From assembly GCA_028023455.1 (NCBI GenBank), contig JAQFVV010000151.1, positions 1,977,097-2,041,096 on the forward strand: a stretch of 64,000 bases of DNA, written 5' to 3'. Positions 27,501 to 42,500 of the stretch are shown one piece after another. The DNA comes from Epiperipatus broadwayi (Eukaryota; Onychophora; Udeonychophora; Euonychophora; Peripatidae). Both the position numbers and the translations under genes were made by a program. The notes below the pieces were generated by a model. The model was not told the origin of the DNA. It saw only the letters and a list, made by a program, of their open reading frames with translations, and made no database searches. Within the stretch, counting starts at the first letter, position 1. Every line of letters begins with the position of its first letter.

Positions 27501-30500
27501 TTCTGATGGTAAGAATTATTGATATCGGCTATCTTTCTTAATATTTTTTTATCTCTGTAGCTTTGCATTAACATATATCTGATATCGTAATAACTTGATG
27601 TGTTAAATATATTAAGCATCTTTATAGCTTTGGAGTATTAAAAAAAAAAAATCAAGTCAGATGTCACATGACCTAATTTAAACAAGCTTGTATTACAAAT
27701 CTTATATAAAGATCTCGCAAATAAACTCTTAACAAGCTTTGCAGAATATCCTTAACCCCAGACCGGTTTCTGCTACTGGCTTCCTTTGTGAGGTACTAGG
27801 ATATTCAAGCATTAGATTAAAAAATACCAGGACAAGCCAACTATTAAGTAGAAAATCTGAAATTTTTAGACAGCCGTATGTCTTCCAATCTAGCTATCTA
27901 ACTTAAATAGCCATATGGGACTGAACTAAGTTCAGATACACCATATATTAATAGCTTTACCAGTCTGGGATTAGGGATATTCTGAAAATTCTATTAAGAG
28001 CTCATTTGCGAGCTCTTTATATAAGCTTTGAAGCATGTACACCTGGGTCTCTTTTTACGCGGATTTATTTTACGCGATTTTGAAGTTACGCAATTCATGT
28101 TTCTCCGGAAGTCGAACTCCGATAATGCGCTATTACTTTAAATAATAAATTTCGCGCATTTACGTCATATTGAAAGTAATAGCACATTATTGGAATTCGA
28201 CTTTCATCTTAATAATTTCAATATTTTCAGTGCTTTATAATAGTAAGATTTTATGCAATAATTAAATTAAAATCATGATTTCCACATTTTATGTATACAC
28301 ACATTAAATTTTACAAGATTATAATATAAATTTGTTCAAACATTGTGCATGTTAATTTTGCATTTTAAATTTCATTTTGTTTTTTCTTTTTAAAAAAGAA
28401 TGTAATCAATTATTAATCATTTAGTGTCCGCAAGTTTATTTTTAATTATTTTCTTATTAATGATACTAATCGCGAACGTGCTCTTAAATTCCAACGAGAG
28501 TTAAATGGTTGTATGTCTGGATATCGCGAGCTTCATAAACAATAAAATCATCGTCTCAAAGATTTACCATTAACACAACATGAGAGTGAAGTTGGCGCTA
28601 GATGTATTTCCTCTTGTGAAGAATCTGATTTTTTACCAGTTTGCAAATGAACCTGTTTATCGGCAAGTAGCGATAATAATTAAAACGTGTATAAAAAAAT
28701 GTCAATTACTATACTGTAAATTATGCATAAAAATATATTGTTTTGAATAAAATTAAATATTATAGTTAAAAAAAATTTGTCTTGTATCAATTTTTTTCAA
28801 ATTTGAAATTTTTTATTAGTCATATTTTATTTCCTTATTTTTTTTTTTTTGTGCGAATTTTAAAATAATTTTGCTTTTACGCGATTTTTGAAAAATCACA
28901 GTCCGTATCCCCCCCTTTTCAAGGTAAGTTACGTCTATTTTTGCGCGATTTTGTTTGCGCGTGTTTTCTGAGGAACCTATCTATCGTGTAAAACGAGACC
29001 CAGGTGTATTTTTTATTAATACAATTTGGTTTGTGCATTTGTTTTCATTTTCTCTTTGAGTTTTTTTTTTTTAAAATAATTCATACTGCATAATTTTCCT
29101 TTTTCAACAAATCCCATAAATCTATTTCCTCTTGTTTCTGTCAGAGCATCTAAATTTGCTCTCAGCATTAAAATTTTCTTTAGCGGTTCAAACATTGTTT
29201 GATCTATTTGAAAGCATTCAGTATGTATATTAAATGAGAACTTGTTGGGACATAAATTTAATCTGTCTATATTCCATGAAATTGAATGACTGATTTGTCA
29301 TTCTGTCTTTATATGTTGTCAATCTTTATGAATGTTATTCATTCACCTTTTATTTATAATAGATTCCGTTCCACTTTTGCTTCCAGTAATTATGGTTTTA
29401 TAGTAAAATACTTGTCCACACTTCAAATATCTTTTCACCTTTTTAACTTCTCAAACTCCAATAATATCCTCCACTTTTTGAATTCTTTTTTCTCTTGAGC
29501 ATGAGGTGGATAAATAAAATATCATAATAGAAATTAAACGAAACCTATAAAATGATTCTTATCACCCTCTGGTTTTTGTACGACACTCGCTATTGAAAAT
29601 AAATCACAGAGACCTCAAGATTTTTAAGAGATGGGACTGAATCAACGAACGTGGCAATATGTCTAAATTATTTCCGTTTGGAAAAACTTTTTAAAACTCA
29701 GTGATCAAAACAACTGTTAATTTTTATACCAGGTTATTCAAATATTATCATCTTTACTTCAAATTGTGAACAATGTCTTTATTGGATAATTGTATGGTTT
29801 TAGTTTCATGTGTTTTGTAGTAGTTGTATTTTTTATTAATAAATAAAATAATAATACCTCTGCAGCATATTTTAAGATAATATTTTGTACCCAGACAGTG
29901 GTAGTTACGATCCAGTTGAAATGTCATAGCAACATTACAGTTATTTACTACATATGGATGTGCCATGAAATTATACTTATGCATGTTTCAAAAATGAAAT
30001 ATATTGTGTGCAAATAAAATGGGGTATTCAAAGCATCTCACCCACGGCATTATGTTCTGAGATTCATACTTATATAACTTTGGCCATTTTCATTGGTTTT
30101 TGCTATTATAAATTATATAATACTGAATCTTATGTGGATTTGATTTAAATAATACCTTTATAAAGATACACCATTCTCAGTGATTTTGTGGTTTTGCAGA
30201 CACCTTAAAGATAGCATACTTTAAAAAAAAAAAAAAAATTTAATAAATATATAAAGTGGCGAGTGAATATAAATTAACCGTAAACAACTTTTCAAAATAT
30301 CGCTGTGCACTGCGTAATTTGATGCAGTGGTAAAGTGTTTAGACCATTGATCTAAAGATTTTCGGATTGATTCCAGTTCTGGTACTTTTGATGCTCAAGC
30401 TTCTGAACAATAAAGCCATTTTATTGTTATTATTATTATTTTTAATATGCCGTTATCTAAATGGAGAAAAAAACTATAGATTAAAAAATAAATAAATGTG

Positions 30501-33500
30501 CACTTAGATCTTTTCATATGTAATATTTACTAAGGCTGTGGTAAATAATATTTATGTATAGTTCCAACAAAGTGAATAAACTATAATGAGGTTGTAATTA
30601 GAGGGGATTTGAACCCATACTTTCAAGCTCTCTTCAGCTATCCAATCCATTTTATATGACCAATACATATGAATACATATATGTGAAAACAATAAATGAT
30701 CTTCAATATACGTATTTCGTGCTGAACCAGCATTTATCAGTTGGTCCAGATCAGAAATCTCCCACTCATGTAATATAATCAGTGTTCAGTTTATATTATG
30801 ATAGCAAATCTTCAAATTTTAATGAACAGGCTTCAATCTTTTCCAACTCTTCTGCCATCCATATTATTGAAAATATGTTGATGGCAAGGCCCTTATTGAT
30901 GCCAATATTGTTGTCAGTAATACGGATGGCTAGAGAGTGGAGAAGATTTGCTATTTTAATATTAACTGAGCACTGATTATATATGTGTGTAGCAGATGGT
31001 GCTTTTGATCAACTGATGAGTGCTGGTTCAGCACGAAATATGTATATTGGAGCTCATTTATCTTTTTCACATGTATATGGTCATGTGTATCAGTTATATA
31101 AGATGAAGTGGAAAACTGAAGGAAGCTCGAAAATAGGTGTTCAAATCCCCTCTAATTACATCTAAAGTTTATATATTATACTTGTATTCAAATACAATGA
31201 GGTTGATATATATGGTATTCATGTTGACCATGCCATAAGCTATTCTCTTCTTTAATATCATCTATCTATACATACACACACACTCATATATATTGTGACC
31301 TTCCAGGTAGGCACCAGGAAGAAATGTGGGAAGTTCACATTTGTGTTAACAATGGCTAAAGAGAGTTATCTGAGAAAAATGAATTGAGATGAGATTTTCT
31401 ATTTGAAATTAGATATTAAAAAATTAAACTTTAGTTGGATGTACCAATTGATAGGATTTTAAGTTATATATTTAGTAGTGGAAGAGGAAGACAGGAAAAC
31501 ATCAGGGAATGTTGGTATAAGAGTAGGGTTAATAGGAAGGTTATAGCAGGTGTTGTTCATTGGTGTTCTAGATTATTGTCTACTCCAATCCAAGATTTAG
31601 GTTGTGTATGTGGATGTATGTTCATTTACATCATTTCATACTTTGTCCATTTTTTTTTCATACAATTACTTATAATATCTAGATTGTAATAGTAAAATTT
31701 ATATACTAAACAACACAGATATACTCATATATAATTGATTAAAATGATTTTCTTATTTATATATATTTTACTGGTTATGTATTGTTTCTAATAATACATT
31801 TGGAATTGTAAAGATTATTTGTGTTATTGGATAATATTTGTAAATTAATATTTAAGATTTAATATCTTTATTTTTTTTATTTTAATACTCTATTGTTGTC
31901 AATTTATAAAGCAAGCTAGTTCTGGAATGTTGCCAAGTGATCAATAATAATAAAAAAAGAGGGCGTGAGTGTGTGTTGACAGAAAAGTTTTGTATAGACT
32001 ACTTAAGAGGAAAAGGATGAATATGAAAAAATAAACCCTGCAAAGTTTCAGCTCTGACTTTCCCAGCAACAATTGGAGTTCACTATTAAAATGCCTGAAT
32101 ACCATGTAAGAATATCTATTATAAATCATTTCACATTTTGTTGTAAATTGATAATGATTGAATTATGGAAAATATTAGAAATGAAAATAATTGTGAGAAA
32201 ACATATTCAATACTATTGCAAAATGCTTGATATATTTTCAATTTTTAAAGACCTATTCTTAATATTACATAAAGTAAAATTAAAAAAGAATTTATCCAAT
32301 ATAATTTGTTTTCTTAGTAAAAGAATTACAAACTAAGGAATTTATTATTCACATATATATGACTGAAATAAATAATGAAATACATCACTGAACACCAGTT
32401 AATACTTTCTTATAGAAAGTATACTGTCATGAAGGAATTGTTAACAATGGGAATAAAAAATTATATCAAATTTAAAATTAAAAGGAGAAAACCCTAAACG
32501 TTACTAGAATTGTTTCACCTAATTGGAGATTTTACTTCGGTGATTAATAAAATAACTCCAATGCATGCTAATATATTTATAATATTTATTACAAGATTTT
32601 CAGTATTGGAAATTTTCGCAGTTATATCAAGTTATTTTTTAACCGTCAGGATTAACTTTTTGTTTGTGATTCATTTGTTATTAATAGAAGCAGCGTATAC
32701 ATCATATATATATCGTTGACATTTCAAATAATGACTTTCAAGTTAATAACAATTCATCATCTAATGATTACGTATCGATAAGTTTTTTTTTTTTTGTATA
32801 CTAGAAATGTAATTTTTATATATTTTTTATATATATATTTTTTTAAAAGCTAATGTAACTGGTTATTATTATTGTAAGACAGTATATTGTCGTACATGGT
32901 TTAAAAATCATTCTATATATAAGTTTTATATTCGAATGTGTGTGTACTGTTATAAATTTTATTAATATTATTGTTTCCAAAATTATACTTTTGTTTTATT
33001 TCAATTAGTTCGTAAATAAATTATAAATATTATGATTGATAAATGCGTTATATTTATAATATTTTAAAGGCACACATATTTGAGAATAACTATAAAGTAG
33101 TAAACAAAACTATTATTAAAGTTAGTGTTTGCAAATGAATATTAAAATCTTTATAACATATCATATTAATATCATATTCATTTCATTTTTTTTTTTTTAA
33201 CAATTTATTTCCTTCAGTATAAATGAGATGTTAGAGAGAAGTGTACTTTATCTAAGAAAGAAGGGAAGTGGTAGAGTTAATAGCAAGATGTATAGGATAA
33301 TAATATATATATATTTGTTATTTTGTCTTTATTTTCAATAAATATTTTATTGAATTAATATCTCATATGAATTGTTTTGTCATACACGTTCGATTCTCCA
33401 TTTCCACACACACACATATGGTTAACATAACATAGTTATAAAATATCTAGATTTGCCAGTATAAGTCAATTTATTTAATTTGTCTGGAGTTGATAAACCT

Positions 33501-36500
33501 CAGTATTACAATGCCAATAATCTATTTTACTTTGCTTAGAATAGATGATGATGTAGGTAGAAAGGTACCCGATCTTCATCATTGTCTATCCTGTAATAAA
33601 TGTGATAATTGATAATTTTGCAAAGGTTTGTAATTGAATAAATGCTTGGAATATAATTAAATCAGTGTTACAGAATTGTTATCCATAAATGTTCTATTAC
33701 TCTTATTTGCATCCTATATGAATACCATATCCTATAACCTCAACTGAACTAAACCATAGAGTAATTACAGTATAAGAATCTTTTTAAATAAGTTAAAAAA
33801 CAATTACAGTTATAAATTTTATTCTATCTTGTATAGAATTGGCGCCTGGGCATTTATAAATCTAATAAAGTGAATAAGTGAAGAAGACAGAGGTTACAAT
33901 ATATATATATATACACATATGGTCTCTAGTAGTGAACTTTCTATTGGATCTGGAAAAAGAAATTTATTTAAATTTAATAAGAAACAATATTAGTTTAAAA
34001 GTTCATAAAAATTAAATATTGAAAATTTAGCAGTATTGTTTACTTTCAAGTTTCTTTCCTCTTATCAATTCATTCTTCATTTCAACTCTGTCATATTGCA
34101 ACCATCTACCAGTGCAGAAACTCAAACCACCCTCTCACTGTCAATATTTAGTGTTTAAAATTTTCAAAGATATTTGCTGTATTTAAATTATTCATAATTC
34201 TGCAGATGTTTTTTTAAGTACTCGTTTTGTGTGTGTATTTGCAGGAAATAAAGATGATTTAAATAATTGTAATCTCAAATGATTTCTAAAAGAATTGAGA
34301 ACTATCAAATTAATATGGGAAAAAAAAAAAATCACATGATCTCAGTTTAAATGTTAGATGGTAATAAATGCTAAATTCTCATGAATGGATATGGATTTAA
34401 TAACTACTGTCTTCTAGCATCTCTTGATTATTTAAGATTACAGCAGATGGCAGCACTGAAGGAGAAAGAACAGAGTTGCTTCTGAATAATGAAGAAAAGG
34501 GCAGAACATTGTTGGAATAATTCTTGCGTGTACAGTTCGATCACTTATGCTAATATCTATTTTATCTATAAATATTGTAGCCATGTCTTTGATTCAGTTT
34601 GATTGTGTTGTTTTTATATTTTTAATTAATTCGGGTTTTTTTTAATGTATATTATATAGGATATTTTGACGGTAGCAAATAAGTTAGAAGACGTTGAAAA
34701 GCAATTAGAAAAAAAGAACACCGAGCTGAGTACAATCTCTTCTAAAGAAGGACAGGATAAATTACGTAAAGAAATAACAGAGTTGAGACAATTGAGAGAG
34801 AATTTAATCAAGCAGAGAATGTTGCTCGATGAGAAATTGCAACAAGGAAATCTTCTGCCCGTGCATCAAGAGAGGAAGTAAGATTATTATAATTGAATGT
34901 ACTATTTTAAAAAAAAATAGAATTACTAGCATGATTCATACTTTTTTTTTAGATCTCTTGATTCTTTCATCGCTAGATTTCAGATAACAAATTTTTTAAA
35001 AAAAACACATTTTAATGTTAACCAAAGTTTGAATTTTAAAAAGTATTATTGTATTACTTTTCATATATTAGGTGAATGATATATGATAATGAGTTTTTTT
35101 TAACTATGTATATATATATTATTTAACTTTCAGACTCATAGAACTTGATGAGGCTATAGAAGCTGTAGATGCAGCCATAGAATATAAAAATGAATTAATT
35201 TCAAACCAGCAGAAGGTGCTTCAGCAATCCCAACTTGGTAATCAGGTAAGTGAAATCTTTCAGAATGGAATCAAAATAATGTAGGCAAATATAAACATAT
35301 TTGTTTACTATTTAAATATGATTTTTCATTTTCTTTAAAATTCAATTTCATTGGAAATTAAGTTTAATTAAATAAATTAAAAAAGTAAAGACAAAATAAC
35401 GTTTATGTCAGCCCCCGCCCCCTTTTTGTTTAATAAATAGCCGACTGCAGGTTAAAGATTACTCCTACAACCTGTCATATAGGATTAATGAAGGGGAATG
35501 TGGCATTCCTTTTCACAATTCGGTTTTTTCTGCTCCTCAATCTGAAGAATGTTCTCATCTATTAGTTCTTGTCACATGACTGAATATATTTTATAACATC
35601 TTTGGGTTCAGTTTTCAATTTCACTTCTCTAGCCATTTAAAAAATTCCCAGTTTCTTCCTCCAAATCATCCATAAGTGAAGGAATAACTTTGCAGTGTTT
35701 TTTTCCTTTATTTTGTTTTAATTAGGCAGTAGAAAAATGTAAATTAAATTTCTGGATAATAAGTTTAGTGGCAAAAGTCAAGACGTATATTGGCTTCATA
35801 ACAGTAGGGTTAAAAAGCATAGTTTAGTCATAAAATTACAAATTTTAACATTTCAGGAGAGATAACCTCATATATTTTTAGCTTCAAATTATCTATGGAG
35901 TCAGTTGATATTAGTTGGGCAAGTTTTGTTATAATTATGCTAAATCTTTAAACCGAAGAAGCCCAAGTTTGAGAAAAATCTGTGATATGATGAATTGAGA
36001 TTAAATTGTCTGTGAATGTGGTCACAAACCAACATTTTTTGTAGAAAAATGATACAGTTCAGATGATCTGCCATTCAATGAAGTTGGTTGTGGTTCATTA
36101 TGTCGTTACGAAGCTACAATTTTATCTTCCTCATACACTTCATATAGTGACATTTTTTGAGTGGTCATTGGTTATTTCTGCCCAAGTTTTGATGATATTC
36201 AAAGTAATACAATGGTAGCCATGCATATCCAAACAATTTTTACAATTTTCTGTAGAAAAGTTTGCACCTCAGTAAAGGTATTTTGACTATCTTCATTATT
36301 TATATTTAGGTATGCATCATTTAATATTGGTAGGAACTTAATGGATATCATTAATCATAGAACTGAACATAGATGGATGCTTTTGCTAGGAATAACTTGA
36401 TATTGAAAGGCAATGTGCCTTTGAGTTGTAGAAGAATGTTTTTAATAGATGTAATTTTATAAATTCTTAATTATGGATCTGAGACTTAGGGACTAACAGA

Positions 36501-39500
36501 AGAGCAATTCAGCAGTGATTTCAGACCACTTGATGAAGTATAGAAAAATGTATGTAAGCAGTAACAAAAAGAGATCAAATACAGTACAAACTGTTTATGC
36601 TTACATTATTGAAAGACTTAAGAGATTAAAACAGAGCTGGACTGGACATATTGTTAGAAGAGATGGTAATAGATGAACAGTTGAAATCTTAAACTGGGTC
36701 CCAAGAGATTGTAAAAGACCTAGAAAGAGAAAGGCTGCATGTGACATATTAAAATATAAGGAAGTTTGCTATTGTGATAGAGAGAAGAAAGACTAGAGAT
36801 TGGAGAAACTGGATTAAACCTGATAGGACTTTCATTCTGATAGTAATAAAATATAATGATGCATCTATTATCATATTTATTATTGTCCATGTTTAGTTAA
36901 TTTATGTTTTATCCTCTTGATGCTGAACTTTTATGATTTACTTAGGATAGGTCTCAATATATAGTAGTGAGATAAAAGATTAGGATATGGATATTACGAA
37001 TTTTCATAAAGGAATAAATTCAGTCTTTCGATATACATTATCTTTGCTTAGTAATTGCTACTTTTATAATAGATTCAGACATTTATACTCTGGTATCTTG
37101 AATATGATTTTATTGTTACAAAAATCATTACAGAAAATATTTCTAGATACTGAATAGGTTTTGCGTTTGTATAATTTATCTAGTCTAGCTAAGTAATCTG
37201 CCGGATCCAGACAATATGGCATAAATTGGGATCATGTTCATATTCATGTCTTCAATGAGATCTGATAAATAAATAATCAAATGATTCATTTTTTAAGGAA
37301 ATCATGTGACATTAACTTACCAGAAATGTCAAGTCAAGCTTTGATCAAGGGTTCACTACTGAATCACTCTATTAAACCTTGCAGAACAATCAGATATGAT
37401 TATCGATTCTCTGGTCACCTTTATTAATTTGAATCTTGAAAAATGATTCCTGAAAGTCATCCAGAAAATCACCCTTTGTGATATCAAATTTGATCAGAGA
37501 TTTTTCAATCTGTTGCATTTTTATACAATTGACTATTCTGCCTTTTGCTTGCTAGAGATCTGAAGTTATATCATCCTAATAAATGTTAAAAGCTACAGTT
37601 GACTGGTCACATTTAAGTGTGATTTTTACAGTTCTGAATGAGATATCCAATAAGACTACATATTGGGAAGGAAAAAAACCATTGGAAATAATAGTGTGAA
37701 ATTATATTTTTAAACAGCATGATATTATAGTTTTCAAATTCCTGCCTTGTTTGGTGTAGCTCTCGAATGGCAGATTCTCAAACTGAAGATCTGCAGATCA
37801 TGCCCAGCTCAGTCCTGTAGATTGCACCTCAATTCTGTCATTTCCTGTGGTCATTTGTCATACGATCTTCAAAGTGATAATCCATTCAATTATATTTATG
37901 TTGAACGAAATTGGAAAAATACATATTGAATTCACTGTACATAAGAAATGGTTAATATAGCTTGAAAATCAGAATTAGTGAAAAGAATTGTCTGTTTTAA
38001 TGCATATCTGCAGTAAGGATCACCTCAGATCTTGTAAAATAACCTTTTCTAAACTTCCTTGCTATTTTTTATATCAATAATGTGACATTAGAGTCAGCTA
38101 GCATCGCGTTGCTGTTATTTGTTATTAATATGCTTTATCATCATCATTGCATATATTATTTTTTTTATTTATCATTGATTTATTAGTATTCTATTTTTTA
38201 TTTTTATAAGTTACTTATAATCGTATATTAAATTTATTATGTCATATACAACTATATGTTATTAGGTTTTGTGGAATAGCGATTAATGTATCGGTCTTTT
38301 ATTCCTATAATCTGAGGGTTTTCAGATCATTAAAGATTTTCAAACAAGCTTAGTATTTTTCTCATGTAGCTGACCTGCAGGAAATTTAACTACCTGTGCA
38401 ATGCTTAGAAATAGTATCTTTGATATTTTTACTGAAGATAAAACAACAAAACACAACTATAAAACCTCATCCATTAATCCGGTGAGAAACATCTTTGTCT
38501 TTACCTCTCCTCTTTGCAGGGAGAAGCTGGAGAAGTTATTGTTGCTTTTTACCGGTCTATTTGAGGCGTATTGAAGGCAAAGGAACATGCAATACAAGTA
38601 CTGTATATGATAACCTTTAGTGATCATAATTGATAGTTGACACTGCTCGCTTCCTTATTGCAACTTATTCCGGCATATCGATGTTTATTCCTTCATCATA
38701 AATTTGAATAGCACCATATATAGTGAGCTTGAGTCATCAATAATTACCAGATAATAGTATATTTTAATTTTTGTCTCTAGGTTTTTTGGGTTGGGTTCAC
38801 AACCTTAAGGTTTTTTTTAAATTTCAGGTTCTCAGCTTGATAGTAAGTAGATGAGGAATTAAAGTTGGATTCAATATGGATAATTGATTTAGTTCCAGCT
38901 TTCATTCCCACATTCTCATTGGCAAAGGTGAAAACCGGAAACCATTCTGGGATAGGGATTTAGTCACTAATTATTTAAGCTTAGTAGGGATGGTATTAAA
39001 GCCAGAGACCTTGCTCCTATTTCTTTATTGTACAAGTTAAAGAATCAAGTGATATATTATACAGAAAGAGTTACTAAATATTCTTCTTTATGAGGACATA
39101 TTCTGCAATTTCTACAGAAATTGTTATCTTTTCATAATTGTGATATTTGAAATACACATATTTCATTTTACTTAATTCTTTGGCTAATGTAAGTGTAAAA
39201 ATTAGTTGTAAAAATACAATGTATATTTATCCTTGTTTGTTTTTGTTTTTTTTTTTGTACAGAATGAAGATAGCCTGATTAATCGGCTTAATTCATTGTC
39301 TACCACTGAAATTAAAAGTATGCTTCTAAAATATTTTGAAAAGGTTGTTGACTTACGAGAAGATGCTCAGAAAAAAGACATAATGATGAATGATATGGAG
39401 GTAGTTAATTGATGCACTATTTGTTTCTTTTATATATAATATGTGTATATATGAAAATATTTTATGTGTGGAATAATCTATTTATAATTAATCAATTGGA

Positions 39501-42500
39501 ATTTATAATTGTGATGAATGAAAACATTGTTGATTTGGAATAACTAATAATCATAACTTTTAGATTTTAAGTTTCAAAATGGAAATCCAAAAACAAAACA
39601 AAAAAGAAATGCATTTACAAATAGTTTTAAAAGATTCCGTATGTTTTTTTATATTATCATGCGCAATGTGTCCTCTGATTATTTTGATGAATATATATAT
39701 GTATTTTTGTTTTTAAACCCATTCATGAAAAAACAAGCTCGAATACATTATTAAGTTAATTCACAAGTAAAACTTCTAAAGAATTATTTAAATGAAGTTA
39801 CAAATAATGCCCATTTTTTATTATATCAATGCCAATCTATTTTGTCAGATAAGAGACGATCACTTTTAAACAGCTCTCGGTTTATTATATAGTTATAAAT
39901 TAAGCAACGGTACCCAAAAATGATGAAATTTTCTATTAATGGGTATTTTTAATTTTCATAATAATTTCAAATATTAATATAAATGAAATTCCAATGGTTT
40001 TAATGAGCACTATGGTACTGGTTAATTAGCCACTGTACATCGCTTGATGGCGCTTTTTCTCTACAAAAACAGATCCAATATAATGTTACCGGGCCTGCGA
40101 CTCTATAAAATTAACGTTATTATTGGAATAATAAATGGGCCTGTAACTATATAAAATTTATGTTTTTGCGGTTTCCTGTTTGTTAAGTAATTAATCACAG
40201 ACTGCCTTTTTTTGGTTTGCAGTTTAATCAGAAAATTTTTATTTTAAAAGATCAGAGACTTTTTTTTTTTGCTGCTTAATCATATAATTTAAGACAGTTT
40301 TTATTTTAAAAGATTAGAATCTGCCTCCCCCCCCCCCCACTGTTTAATCATATAATAATTTTAGAAAAGTTTTATTTTAAAAGATCAGAGACTGCTTTTT
40401 TTTCCCCCGCTGCTTAATCCTAGAATTTTTTTTTTACACAAAAATTGAAAAAAAAAAAAAACCGACCTTATTCTCATTTTGTTAAATAATTAATCGGAGA
40501 CTGGTTCTTTTTTTTTTTTTTGCTACTTAATCTGATCCTTTTTTGAAAAGAAGTAAGGAAACTAAATGTCACTTCTTTTAAAAGAATTAATCAGAGACAA
40601 AACGTATTCATTGAAAAAATAAATTTATTAACAACATGAATTTATCAATGGCTCTTGGAACAAACAAAACTATGTCAATAACCATTTGAAATAACAATTT
40701 CAACAAACAAATAGATAAAAATGTCTTTTGAGACTAGTTAGTTGGGTTGGCGGTCCCACAGTTGTATTAGACGTATGGTCGGCCATGTAAATGACATAAT
40801 TCTCTGTTTTTGCAAGGAAACAACTCACCAAACACTGTATAGTGGCTAAATAACCAGTGCCAAAAACTTTATAAACCTGTTGATGGAACAAACAATTCCA
40901 AATATCTTACTAACATATTCGGACTTGTTTATACCACAAACATTTATATTCTTAGCATTACTTATTTGATAAGCTGTAAAATTATTTATATGCTTATTAC
41001 AACGATTAGGATTTCGCTATTGCATTTTGAATTTTTAAAGATTTTGAAATAAAAACATTTTGGAATAAATCTGTAAATAATTTCCTTTGGAAGCTTTTTT
41101 AATTAAATTGTTAAAATATTTTAATTTTTTTCAAGTACCCCGTTTCTGCATTGTAGTCATATTTAATGGTGTTTTTTTTTTTTTTTAATTTTTCCTTTCT
41201 TGTTAACGTTTCGGATCATCTTACATTAATAACATAATTATTTATATCTTTATTAAATATAAAAATACATATTTTTATATACAGTATATATCTGTACAAG
41301 TATATAATAATTAAAAATAATAAATATAACAGTGATTAACTATTATACACAATCTTACAATTCACAGAAGTACTTTCAGTTAATTCCTTAACCCTCTTCA
41401 ACAAAAAAAAATAACGGAAGCAAATATCATTAAGTCAAATCCCAGGATTCTCGAATTTTACCATTAGCAGCTTGTCGATTGATTATATACATTTTATTTT
41501 TTTTTATGAAAATTGCCTCCTTAATTTTTCTTTTATTATGGTTTCTCTTTTCATAAAGAATCTTAACATTTTCAAGATCAAAAGTATATTTATGTGTCTT
41601 TTCATGATCCAAGAAAACTGAAACTATCAGTAAATCATTATTATTTTTATTTTTTACACACTTATATAACAATTAAATCATCAAACATCACATGATCACC
41701 ATTTCTTATGCTTCCATTGATTACTCTGGCTGGCTGTATGGAGAGTTTTGCCTGTTTTTATATAACAATTGATGTTCCTTTAATCTTTTCTGTACAATGC
41801 ATCTCAAACTATATATATGATAATATGCATCCACAAAAAGTTTGATAATTGACATTAGTTTTTTGCTTGACAGGTATAACACTTTTAGAATTATTCACTA
41901 ACTTATTAACATTATTTAGAATACAAAATGAAACATTAAATACATCATTATATATAATTTTCTTGAGAATTTGAAATATATGAAATAGAAATCCATTTTT
42001 TATTATTAATTTTCAGTTCCTTTAAATTATTATACTTCGTTTTAAATTGATAAAGTACTATTAATCTGTTCAATCTTATAACCAACTTCAAGCAATTCCT
42101 TCATAAGTATTTCACTATTTTTTAATGTATCACTTTCGTAATGACATAATTTTTCATTACAAACTAAAAAAGATCTGAAACTTGCCATCTTATGCATAAT
42201 TGACACTTTTGTTTACAATGTATGGCTTGATTACTAATTTATAACTTAATATAATATTCTCTCCTGTAATATATAAATCCAGATATTTAATATTTTTGTT
42301 CTGTTTGTTTTCAATAATTCATTTCAAACCATTCAAATTATTTAAATCCTCTACAAAAAATTTATAGTATTGGTATATCCACAAACAAAAACATTATCAC
42401 CCGACCTTTTGTAAATTTTAATATCTTTAAAAATACAATTATTTAAAATTTTACTCTCATGAGTAGACAAAACAGAATTGTAAATTTGTGCAACTATAGG

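Larger units (their letters stand above)
30595..31195. repeat. Family F foldback element with intact hammerhead core (601 bp)
   Basis: It is flanked by the exact 10-bp duplication AATGAGGTTG (30585-30594 and 31196-31205). Inverted arms (30600-30745 and 31010-31165) contain tttgaaccc/gttcaaatcc words and one hammerhead each, in opposite orientation. The 3' end ttatacttgtattcaaata is identical to the family-F derivative at 2981-3187, which defines the terminus. The central 260 bases are non-coding. Flanking duplication longer than 8 bp and a fixed 3' end suggest RNA-mediated insertion. Confidence 0.8.
26451..34659 (+). other. Intron 7 (8.2 kb)
   Basis: It contains an antisense RTE fragment, foldback G, a Tigger-like element, a SINE, the best family-F element and a family-B end. 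The pyrimidine-rich stretch 29090-29510 may be a further antisense LINE segment separated from 26570-27560 by the G and Tigger insertions. 31240-31700 and 31700-34330 show nothing I can name beyond AT-rich sequence and TA/CA microsatellites. Confidence 0.65.
35246..39262 (+). other. Intron 9 (4.0 kb)
   Basis: It contains an RTE-like 3' fragment, a SINE-like unit and family-B sequence. 35400-36260 and 37300-37570 are less AT-biased but unassigned. Confidence 0.65.

Noticed and set aside
35400-36260. Possible DNA transposon in intron 9
   Set aside because: Texture is less AT-biased, but no terminal repeats, duplication or coding motif could be found by eye.
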